Part shown: in pieces, positions 18,781-26,900 of the stretch
How the letters are laid out: each line of letters begins with the position of its first letter
Position numbering within the stretch: position 1 is the stretch's first letter
NCBI RefSeq assembly: GCF_002252755.1
Contig: NZ_NHOY01000094.1
Coordinates: forward strand, 1 to 64,000
DNA: 64,000 nt
Direction: 5' to 3'
From: Halorubrum sp. Hd13
Lineage (GTDB): Archaea; Halobacteriota; Halobacteria; Halobacteriales; Haloferacaceae
Program-made: the position numbers and the translations under genes
The notes under the pieces: generated by a model
Told to the model about the DNA's origin: nothing
Seen by the model: only the letters and a program-made list of their open reading frames with translations
Databases searched by the model: none

Positions 18781-21420
18781 TCAGTCCGCGATCGAGAGTT
18801 CGACGACGAACACGCTGCCCGTCGGCTCGTTGTCTTCCACCCACACGTCGCCGCCGTACTTGTCGACGAGCGTCTCGACGAGGTAGAGCCCGATGCCCGT
18901 ACCGCCGCTCTCGAGGCCCTTCTCGCCTTCCTGGAAGATCTGTTCTTTGTGTTTATCCTCGATACCGGGACCGTTGTCGGCGATCGACACGCGCACGGCG
19001 TCGTCCGACACGCGCGTCGACACCGTGATCTCCGCCACGTCCTTGTCGTTGTGGACGACCGCGTTCGTCAGGAGGTTCCGGAACACCGCCTCCAACAGGT
19101 CGTCGGCCAACACCGTCACGTCGGGGATCGAGCCGTCGACCGAGAGCGTCGCCCGGTCCTGATCCGAGCGGACCTTCTCGATCTGCTCGGTGAGTTCGTC
19201 GCGGAGGCTCATCGGGGTCCGGTCGGCGCCGACCTGTAGCAGCACGTCCGTGACGTCTTTGGCCGTTTCCGTGATCTCGGCCGCCTGCTTCGCCGCCTCG
19301 ATGACCGTCCGCGCGTACGTTCGACTCCGATCGTCGGGAAGCGAGTCCTTGAGCAGGTCGGTGTACGACTCCACGACCATCAGCTGGTTCCGGATGTCGT
19401 GGCGGACGACCTGATTGAGCAGGGTGAGGTTATCCCGTTGCTGCTCGAGCGTCTGCTCGTACTCCTTGAGCTCGGTCACGTCGCGGGCGTATCCCAAGAC
19501 GGCGTCCTCTCCCGTTTCCGGCATCTTATAGGGGATCTTCACCGTCTGCAGGATGCGCGTTTCGCCGGCCGCCGTCGTCAACGTCTCCTCGCCGATCTCC
19601 TTCGGCTCGCCCGACTCGATCACCTCCAAGTCGTCCTGTCGGAACTCGGCCGAGTCGTCGACGTCGGGGATTATCTCGCCCTCCGAGCGACCCTCGACCT
19701 CCTCGGGCGTCTTCCCGTACGCCTCCGCGGTCGCCTCGTTGGCCAAGAGGTACTCGCCGTCGCGGTTCTTCACGAACACCAGGTCCGGCACGAGGTCGAT
19801 GATCTCCCGGAGCTCCTCGCGGGTCGACTCGAGGGCGATCTCGTACTCCTTCCGCTCCGTGATGTCTTGGAACAGCCCTAACGCGCCGACGACGTTCCCC
19901 ACGTCGTCGAACTGCGGATCGCCGATCCCCCTGACCCACCGAGTCTGCCCGGACGCCGTGACGATCCGCAGTTCGAGATCGTACGGCTCGCCCTCCTCGG
20001 TCAGCCGGTCGAACGCGGTCTCGATGGTCTCTCGGTCGGCCGGATGGTAGTACTCGATGGCTTCCTCAAGCTCGATCGACTCTTCTACGGGCACCCCGTG
20101 GATTCGGTACACCTCGTCGCTCCACGTGAGCGACTCGTCGATCAGATCGACCTCCCACCACCCGATCGACGCGCTTTCTTGCGTCCGCTCGATGAGCGCC
20201 CGCGTGCGTTCCAACTCCGTCTCTCGCCGCTTTCGCTCGTCGATGTCGAGGTGGATGCCGACCGCTCGCACCGGCTCCCCGTCCCCGTCGCGCTCGACGA
20301 TCTTCCCGACGTCGCGGATCCACTTCCACTCGCCGGACGCGGTCCGCATCCGATGTTCCGTGTCGTAGTACTCCGTCTCGCCCGCCATGTGGTCTGACAG
20401 GGCGTCCTCGACCGGCCCGAGATCGTCGGGGTGGACGCGGCGCTCCCACTCCTCGAGGCGCGGTTCGATCTCGTCGGCGGAATGCCCGAGCATCCGCGCC
20501 CACTGATCGTTGAACTCGACTTCGTCGGTGGTCATGTCCCAGTCCCAGATGCCGAGTTGGGCGCCCTCGACCGCGAGTTCGAGGCGGTCTTTGAGCTGCT
20601 GAAGCGCTCGCTCTCCCTCTTTCTGCTCGGTGATGTTCGTCGAGACGCCGCAGACGGCCACGATCTCTCCCTCGTCGTCGTACACGGGTGACTTCCGAGT
20701 GAGGCGGACGCTTTCCCCCGCGGGAGTCGGGATCGTCTCCTCGAGTTCGATCTGCTCGCCGCCGTCGAGGACTCGTAAGTCGTCCGCCCGCGCCTGTTCG
20801 GCGATCTCCTGCGGGAAGAGGTCCTCGTCGGTCATCCCGACGGGATCCTCGTCGACGTCAAACAGGTCGCGGCACGCCTGATTCACCAGGAGATACCGAC
20901 CGTCGGCGTCTTTGAGAAACACCGCCGCCGACATCGTCTCCAACACGGTCTGGAACCGGCGGTACGTGCGCTGATGCTCTCGCTCCTGTCGCTTTTGCGC
21001 GGTGATCTCCCGAGCGACGCCGACGATCCGCGTTATCGTTCCGCCCTCGGTGATCGGCGTCAGCTTCGTCTGCCAGTGGCTCGTCCCGCCCGGGAACGTG
21101 AGCCGCTCCTCGTACTCGACCGTGTCGCCCCGTTCGACGCAGCGGCGGTAGTTCGCGGCGACGACCGCGCCCTGCTCGTCGCCGAGGAGTTCCCGCGGCG
21201 TCTCACCGCGCATCGCGTCCTCGGAGAACCCCGTTTGTTCCTTGTGCGCGGTGTTGTTCTGTCGAAACGTGAACTCGTAGCCGTCGCCGGTCCGCCCGAC
21301 CTCAACGACGAAAACGGCGTCGTCCATCTCGCGAAAAATCGCTTCGTAAACTGCGTCGACGCCCTCGTCGGCCACGCCGAACGAGCTAGCGTTGGTGTTC
21401 GAACGTGCATTCTCGTCCAT
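18781..21420 (-). CDS. Multi-PAS sensor histidine kinase
   Basis: The 879-residue protein has no membrane helix. Five PAS/PAC modules occupy about residues 25-145, 150-270, 275-400, 400-530 and 535-660. A HisKA-type dimerisation helix carries the phospho-acceptor in VVRHDIRNQ near residue 670. The HATPase domain has the N box (NLLTNAVVHND), G1 (DNGPGIE) and G2 (GTGIGLYLV). Haloarchaea have many such soluble kinases that sense redox, oxygen or light through PAS cofactors; the cofactor here cannot be told. No response regulator is adjacent. A TATA-like CCTATATACC lies a short way upstream of the ATG. Confidence 0.92.
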   Translation of the reverse strand: MDENARSNTNASSFGVADEGVDAVYEAIFREMDDAVFVVEVGRTGDGYEFTFRQNNTAHKEQTGFSEDAMRGETPRELLGDEQGAVVAANYRRCVERGDTVEYEERLTFPGGTSHWQTKLTPITEGGTITRIVGVAREITAQKRQEREHQRTYRRFQTVLETMSAAVFLKDADGRYLLVNQACRDLFDVDEDPVGMTDEDLFPQEIAEQARADDLRVLDGGEQIELEETIPTPAGESVRLTRKSPVYDDEGEIVAVCGVSTNITEQKEGERALQQLKDRLELAVEGAQLGIWDWDMTTDEVEFNDQWARMLGHSADEIEPRLEEWERRVHPDDLGPVEDALSDHMAGETEYYDTEHRMRTASGEWKWIRDVGKIVERDGDGEPVRAVGIHLDIDERKRRETELERTRALIERTQESASIGWWEVDLIDESLTWSDEVYRIHGVPVEESIELEEAIEYYHPADRETIETAFDRLTEEGEPYDLELRIVTASGQTRWVRGIGDPQFDDVGNVVGALGLFQDITERKEYEIALESTREELREIIDLVPDLVFVKNRDGEYLLANEATAEAYGKTPEEVEGRSEGEIIPDVDDSAEFRQDDLEVIESGEPKEIGEETLTTAAGETRILQTVKIPYKMPETGEDAVLGYARDVTELKEYEQTLEQQRDNLTLLNQVVRHDIRNQLMVVESYTDLLKDSLPDDRSRTYARTVIEAAKQAAEITETAKDVTDVLLQVGADRTPMSLRDELTEQIEKVRSDQDRATLSVDGSIPDVTVLADDLLEAVFRNLLTNAVVHNDKDVAEITVSTRVSDDAVRVSIADNGPGIEDKHKEQIFQEGEKGLESGGTGIGLYLVETLVDKYGGDVWVEDNEPTGSVFVVELSIAD

Positions 21421-21555
21421 CGGTTCTCTTAGCGGTATATAGGATTAATACGCTGATAAGAGTGCGGATATCGACGCCCGAACTCGAACTCTAACGGGCC
21501 GCGAGGGCGACGAAATCGACGCTCGATCGCCGGATTCGTGCTCGTCGCCTCGGCC

Positions 21556-21640
21556 GTCGCGACCGCTACGTCGCGTCGTCCTCACCAGCCGCGGCCGCTA
21601 CGTCGCGTCGTCCTCACCAGTCGCGACCGCTACGTCACGC
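21556..21640. repeat. 32-bp tandem repeat containing the stop codon of kynU
   Basis: CCGCTACGTC recurs at 21563, 21595 and 21627, giving a 32-bp period with few mismatches. On the minus strand the copy at 21627 is the end of kynU including its TAG at 21630-21632, and the next two copies repeat that TAG and the bases after it. Confidence 0.88.
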
Positions 21641-23066
21641 CGCCCGCACCCGTCGCGTACGCCTCGTGGGCGCCCGACTCGAGGACCGCCTCGATCTCGT
21701 CGACCACGTCCAGCACGTCCGCGAACGAGGTGTACGGAGCGGCCGGACACACGCGTACCACGTTCGGCGGCCGGAAGTCGACGACTACGCCGCGGTCGGT
21801 GAGCGCCTTACTCAGCCGCTCCGCCTCGGGGTGTTCGAGGGCCACGTGGCCGCCGCGGGCCCCGTGCTCGCGCGGGGTTCCGACCGAGACGTCGGGGAGC
21901 CGATCGTCGACGAGCGCGATCAGGAAGTCCGTGAGCGCGAGCGACTTGGCGCGCAGGCGGTCGATCCCCGCCTCCCGCAGGAGCTCGACCGAGCCCTCGA
22001 GGGGCGCGGCCGCCAGCAGCGGGGGCGTCCCGATCTGCCACGCGCCGGCGGAGTCGGCGGGGGTGTACGTCATCCGCATCTCGAACTGCGTCGCCTTCTC
22101 GTGGCCCCACCACCCCGCCAGCGCGGGCGTGAGCCCGTGGTGGCGCTCGGCGACGAACAGCGCGCCGATCGCGCCGGGGCCGGCGTTGAGGTACTTGTAC
22201 GTGCACCACACCGCGAAGTCGACGCCGGCGTCGCCGAACGCGTGCGGGACCGCGCCCGCGGAGTGGGCCGCGTCGAAGCCGGCGTACGCGCCCGCCTCGT
22301 GGGCGGCCGCGGCGATCCGCTCGACGTCGAACAGCTGGCCGGAGCGGTACAGCGCGGTCGGCATCCAGACGATCCCCACGTCGTCGTGCGCTTCCAGCGC
22401 GGCCTCGATGTCTCGGGGGTCGATCGTCCGCCCGTCGCGGCTCTCGACGACGCGGAGCTTCTCGTCGGGGTCGATCCCGCGCTGGCGCAGTTGGGCGCGG
22501 ATCGCGTAGTGGTCGGAGGGGAAGTCGAGCTCGTTGACGAGGACGGCGGGCTCGACGCTCCGGCCCCACTCGCCGTCTGCCCGTGCCATCTCCTCCCGCT
22601 CCGGGCCGTTCCCCGCCAGCAGCTCGTCGAGGAAGGTGCCGATCAGGGTGTGAATGTTGACGGTGATCGAGTTGCCGACGACGACCTCGTCGGGTGCGGC
22701 GCCGACGAGGGGCGCGAGCGCGTCGCCCAGCCGCTCGCCGACCGAGAACCACGGCGGGTCGGCGTCGGTCCACCCGCCGATGAGCAGCTCGCGCCACTCG
22801 TCGACGACGCGGTCGACGCTCGCGAGGGCGGCGTCGCTCGCGGGGCCGAGCGAGTTGCCGTCCATATACAGGCGGTCGCCGGGCACGTGGTACCGGTCGG
22901 CGAACGAGGAGAGCGGGTCGGCCTCGTCGAGGCGAGCGGCGAGGACGGCCGGGTCGGAACCGTCGAAGTCGGGCGCGTCGCCGTCGGGCGCGTCGCCGTC
23001 GGCCGCGCCGCCGGCCAGCCCGTCGCCGGCGAGGGCGTCGCGGGCCGGGGCGTAGGGATCGTCCAT
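21630..23066 (-). CDS. kynU: Kynureninase
   Basis: KynU is a PLP enzyme that splits kynurenine to anthranilate and alanine in tryptophan breakdown, and also acts on 3-hydroxykynurenine. The PLP lysine is Lys291 in CTYKYLNAGPGAIG, preceded by the cofactor Asp in GFDAAHSAGA. The family motif YMDGNSLGP is at 67-75, and GTPPLLAAAPLEGS follows in the C-terminal half. At 478 residues it is longer than bacterial enzymes (about 415), partly because of an acidic N-terminal extension with three GDAPD repeats. No other kynurenine-pathway gene is in the window, so the product may serve NAD synthesis or catabolism elsewhere. Confidence 0.92.
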   Translation of the reverse strand: MDDPYAPARDALAGDGLAGGAADGDAPDGDAPDFDGSDPAVLAARLDEADPLSSFADRYHVPGDRLYMDGNSLGPASDAALASVDRVVDEWRELLIGGWTDADPPWFSVGERLGDALAPLVGAAPDEVVVGNSITVNIHTLIGTFLDELLAGNGPEREEMARADGEWGRSVEPAVLVNELDFPSDHYAIRAQLRQRGIDPDEKLRVVESRDGRTIDPRDIEAALEAHDDVGIVWMPTALYRSGQLFDVERIAAAAHEAGAYAGFDAAHSAGAVPHAFGDAGVDFAVWCTYKYLNAGPGAIGALFVAERHHGLTPALAGWWGHEKATQFEMRMTYTPADSAGAWQIGTPPLLAAAPLEGSVELLREAGIDRLRAKSLALTDFLIALVDDRLPDVSVGTPREHGARGGHVALEHPEAERLSKALTDRGVVVDFRPPNVVRVCPAAPYTSFADVLDVVDEIEAVLESGAHEAYATGAGGVT

Positions 23067-23174
23067 ACCCGATCGGGTGGCGCCGCCGACTAATCGTTTC
23101 CGGGGCGGGCGCGGATTTCCGGTCGAAACCCTGGCACGGGGCGTCTCGGCGGTGGGGAGACAGTATCGACGCGA

Positions 23175-23909
23175 TCAGAGGAAGTCTTCGACGCCCATGC
23201 CCGCGTCCCCCTCGTCCTCGCCGCTTTCTCCACCGGTGGTCGTCCGGAACACCGCCGGGTTGCGCGTCTGGATCCACACGCGGCCCTCGCCGGAGAACTT
23301 CGAGACGAGCCCCTCGCCGCCGAGCACCGCCGACTTGATCGTGCCGTCCGTCTCTCTGGAGACCGTGAGGCCGTCCGTCCACGCGATCAGATGATCGGTG
23401 TCGACCACCGTCGGATCGTCGGGCTTCACGTCCGTCTCGACGATAGAGCCGTACGCCGAGAGGAAGCACTGCCCGGTTCCCGACAGTTCGAGGACGCGGA
23501 GGCTTCCCGAGGAGAAGAAGCCCTGCGCGTCGTTGAACGCCGTGGACCGCTCGACGGTCGGCTCCCACGCGAGGATCGCCCCCGAATTGACCTTGATCGG
23601 CCCGTCTCGGCCGACGTCGACAGCGAAGACGTCACCCGGATGGTCGGGCGCCAGCGTGATCTCGGCCCCGTCCGCCGTCGCCTCGAAGGCGTTCTCCACC
23701 ACGTCCTGACTCGAACTGATCGCCGACTTGATGATCCCGCCGACCCCTTCACCGCCGCCCACCTCGGCGTCCGCGTCGACGCTCTCGCTCCGGCTTATCA
23801 TCGCCCCGGTCTCGGCCATGAGTCGGTCGTCTCGGTCCATGGTCGTTCGCAACACCGCGTAGCTCGGACCCTTCTCGATGGTGTACTGCATCTCGTGCGT
23901 GATATTCAC
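23175..23909 (-). CDS. AIM24 family protein
   Basis: This 244-residue protein matches the AIM24/TIGR00266 family: a double-stranded beta-helix-like fold with motifs MDRDDRLMAETGAMI near the start, VFAVDVG and GSGKF-like turn segments later. The biochemical role of prokaryotic AIM24 proteins is not established; the yeast namesake affects the mitochondrial inner membrane. GTG at 23909 and ATG at 23891 are both possible starts. AT-rich TATA candidates at 23922-23929 and 23932-23938 support both, the first giving a 9-base leader to the ATG and the second a leaderless GTG. It is flanked by convergent or unrelated genes. Confidence 0.82.
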   Translation of the reverse strand: MNITHEMQYTIEKGPSYAVLRTTMDRDDRLMAETGAMISRSESVDADAEVGGGEGVGGIIKSAISSSQDVVENAFEATADGAEITLAPDHPGDVFAVDVGRDGPIKVNSGAILAWEPTVERSTAFNDAQGFFSSGSLRVLELSGTGQCFLSAYGSIVETDVKPDDPTVVDTDHLIAWTDGLTVSRETDGTIKSAVLGGEGLVSKFSGEGRVWIQTRNPAVFRTTTGGESGEDEGDAGMGVEDFL

Positions 23910-24060
23910 ACACTATCATAGATAATTTACGTATTTTTACATTGGATTGGTGTCACTAACCAGTGATGTTCCGCGTCGAGAGCGCCGGCCGGCATCGACC
24001 GGTCGGGCGTCTGCGCCCGGCGACAGTTCGGACGCCGTCTGCCGGACGAGAGCCGGACCC

Positions 24061-26781
24061 CTACTCGACGATGTCGATCGCGGGCCGGCCGGGCTCGGCC
24101 TTCCGGACCACCGCGTCGTCGGCGTCCGCGGCGCGCTCGACGCGGACCGGGGCGTCGAACTCGCGCTCGATCAGCCACGAGGCCGCGCGCAGCGCCTCGT
24201 ACTCCTCGTCGCCCGACAGGGTCTCCTGCAGCGCCTCGCGGTTCGCCTGCAGGTCCTGGCCGTAGGAGGCGGCGTCGTCGCCCCGCTCCCGGATGTGGCT
24301 CTCCGCCATTAGCTCCGAGATGAGGTTGTCCGCGTCGCTGTCGATCGCGACCTCCAGCGCGTCGTACTTCCAGTCGGGCGCGACGACGACGTCGATCCGC
24401 TCGGGGTCCTCGATGCCGGCGACCTCGACGATGTCGCGCACGTCCTCGCGGGTGTTGGTCACCAGTCGGCGCCGCTTCTCGACCGTCTCGCGGTCGACCG
24501 TCGCGGTCGGCCAGTCGGCCTCGACGACGAAGCCGTCGCGACCCAGCGTCGCCCACAGCTCCTCGGCGAGGTGCGGGACGACCGGCGCGAGCAGGCGGAC
24601 GGCGACGTCGAGCCCGCGCTCGTAGGTGTCCGGGTCCGGGTCCGCGTGCCCGCGGTAGCTCCGCAGCGTCCCCACGAGGTCCTGCGCCTCGCGGAGCGCG
24701 ACGTTGAACGTGAGGTCGTCGTACTCGTCGCCCGCGATGGCGACGGCGGCGTCGACCTCGTCGGCGACGTAGTCGTCGACCGTGTCGCGGTCGGCGTCAG
24801 GGGGTGCGGTCTCCGCCGCGCCCGCGGCGTGCCCCTCGACAAGGTCCGTCAGCCGCGCCAGGAAGCGGTGGGTCGACCGGACGCCCTCCTCGGACCAGTC
24901 GAAGTCGCGCTCGGGCTGGGCCGCCTGCATCATGAACAGCCGGGCCGTGTCGGCGCCGTACTCGTCGACGATGCGCTGCGGGGAGACGACGTTCCCCTTC
25001 GACTTGGACATCTTCTCGCCCTCCAGCTGGACCATCCCCTGCGCCAGCAGGTTCGTGAACGGCTCGCGGTGCTCCAGCCCCTCCTCGTCGGCCAGCACCT
25101 TGGTGAAGAAGCGGGAGTACAGTAGGTGCATCACGGCGTGCTCGATGCCGCCGACGTACTGGTCGACCGGCATCCAGTCGTTCGCGCGCTCTAAGTCGAA
25201 GGGCGCGTCGTCGAGGTCGGGCGAGACGTAGCGCAGGAAGTACCACGAGGAGTCGACGAACGTGTCCATCGTGTCTGTCTCGCGGGTCGCGGGCTCGCCG
25301 CACTCCGGACAGGTCGTCGCCTTCCACTCCTCGGCGGCGTCCAGCGGGTTCCCGGTCGTGTTGATGAACTCCGGCAGCTCGACGGGCAGGTCCTCGTCCG
25401 GGACCGTCACCGGGCCGCAGTCGTCGCAGTGGACGACCGGGATCGGGGTGCCCCAGTAGCGCTGGCGGGAGATCCCCCAGTCGCGCAGCTGGTACTGGGT
25501 GCTCTCCGCGGCGCTCTCGATGTCCGCGGTGAGCCGCTCGCGGGCCGTCTCGCTGTCGAGGCCGCTGTACTCGCCGGAGTCGATGAGGACGCCGTCGTCG
25601 GTGAACGCCGCCTCGCTCACGTCCGGCGCGTCCGGAACCGTCTCGCCGTCCCAGTCGTCTGGCTCCGGCACGACGACCGGCCGGATCTCGACGCCCATCT
25701 TCGTCGCAAAGGCGTGGTCGCGCTCGTCGTGCGCGGGCACCGCCATCAGCGCGCCCGTCCCCACGTCCGAGAGGACGAAGTCGGCGACGAAGACGGGGAT
25801 CTCCTCACCCGTGGCCGGGTTCGTGGCCGTGAGGTCGGTCTCGACGCCGTTCGGCTCGTCGCCCTCGGGGTCGGCCTCGTGGTGGACGAACTCGTGGACG
25901 GCGTCGTCCTCGGCGGCAAGCTCCTCGCTGATCGGGTGGTCCGGCGCCAGCGCGAAGAACGTCGCGCCGTGGACGGTGTCGACGCGGGTGGTGAACGCCT
26001 CGACGGGGCCGTACTCCCGCGGCTCGGTTCCCTCGCCGCGTCCGTTCGAGGCGCTCCGCGCCTCGCTCACCTCGAAGTCCAGCGTCGTCCCGTACTGCCG
26101 GCCGATCCAGTTCCGCTGCATCTGGCGCACCGAGTTGGGCCACCCCTCCAGGTCGTCGATGGCCTCCAGCAGCTCGTCGGCGTACTCGGTTATCTTCAGG
26201 AACCACTGGTCGAGGTCGCGGGTCTCGACGGGCGTGTCGCAGCGCCAGCACAGCTCGGCGTCGCCCTCGACCTGCTCGTCGGCGAGGACCGTCTCGCAGG
26301 AGGGACACCAGTTCACCTCGGCGTCGCGCCGCTCCACGAGGTCGGCGTCGGCGAAGCGGTTGAACAGCCACTGGTTCCACTTGTAGTACTCCGGCGTGCA
26401 GGTGGTGATCTCCCGCTCCCAGTCGTAGCCGAACCCCATCGACTTCATCTGGCCCTTCATCGTGTCGATGCAGTCGAACGTCCAGTCGCGGGGGTTGGTG
26501 TCGCGCTCCTTGGCGGCGTTCTCGGCGGGGAGCCCGAACGCGTCCCATCCCATCGGGTGGAGCACGTCGTCGCCGCGCATCCGGCGGTACCTGGCGTACG
26601 CGTCCGTGATGGTGTAGTTGCGGACGTGGCCCATGTGGAGCTTCCCCGACGGGTACGGGTACATCCCCAGCACGTAGGTGGGGTCGTCGGCCTCGTCCGG
26701 CGTGTGATACACGGAGGCGTCCTCCCACGCCTCCTGCCACCGATTCTCGACCGCGGTGTGGTCGTAACCCTCCTGAGACAT
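24061..26781 (-). CDS. leuS: Leucyl-tRNA synthetase
   Basis: This class I synthetase charges tRNA-Leu. The HIGH motif is HMGH in PYPSGKLHMGHVRNY and the KMSKS motif is intact in EGEKMSKSKGNVV. The CP1 editing domain includes the T-rich region and the Asp-containing TGALMAVPAHDERD. Two zinc-knuckle pairs (CPSC and CWRC; CDDC and CPEC) are present. The motif spelling and domain order resemble the bacterial type of LeuRS. An upstream ATG at 26826 would add 15 residues; the start at 26781 (MSQEGYDHTAVE) matches the family N-terminus better, and GCTATACG about 40 bases before it could be the TATA box, giving a short leader. The mature length is 906 residues. Confidence 0.93.
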   Translation of the reverse strand: MSQEGYDHTAVENRWQEAWEDASVYHTPDEADDPTYVLGMYPYPSGKLHMGHVRNYTITDAYARYRRMRGDDVLHPMGWDAFGLPAENAAKERDTNPRDWTFDCIDTMKGQMKSMGFGYDWEREITTCTPEYYKWNQWLFNRFADADLVERRDAEVNWCPSCETVLADEQVEGDAELCWRCDTPVETRDLDQWFLKITEYADELLEAIDDLEGWPNSVRQMQRNWIGRQYGTTLDFEVSEARSASNGRGEGTEPREYGPVEAFTTRVDTVHGATFFALAPDHPISEELAAEDDAVHEFVHHEADPEGDEPNGVETDLTATNPATGEEIPVFVADFVLSDVGTGALMAVPAHDERDHAFATKMGVEIRPVVVPEPDDWDGETVPDAPDVSEAAFTDDGVLIDSGEYSGLDSETARERLTADIESAAESTQYQLRDWGISRQRYWGTPIPVVHCDDCGPVTVPDEDLPVELPEFINTTGNPLDAAEEWKATTCPECGEPATRETDTMDTFVDSSWYFLRYVSPDLDDAPFDLERANDWMPVDQYVGGIEHAVMHLLYSRFFTKVLADEEGLEHREPFTNLLAQGMVQLEGEKMSKSKGNVVSPQRIVDEYGADTARLFMMQAAQPERDFDWSEEGVRSTHRFLARLTDLVEGHAAGAAETAPPDADRDTVDDYVADEVDAAVAIAGDEYDDLTFNVALREAQDLVGTLRSYRGHADPDPDTYERGLDVAVRLLAPVVPHLAEELWATLGRDGFVVEADWPTATVDRETVEKRRRLVTNTREDVRDIVEVAGIEDPERIDVVVAPDWKYDALEVAIDSDADNLISELMAESHIRERGDDAASYGQDLQANREALQETLSGDEEYEALRAASWLIEREFDAPVRVERAADADDAVVRKAEPGRPAIDIVE

Positions 26782-26900
26782 CTGCTTATATACTCGTGGT
26801 CGGGTCGGCGTCGTATAGCTTTCCATCCACTGGTGCGGTGTGACACACCGCCTCGTGGGCGCGAATCGGCCGGTTCCGGGAAGGAAACCGACCGCTCGCC

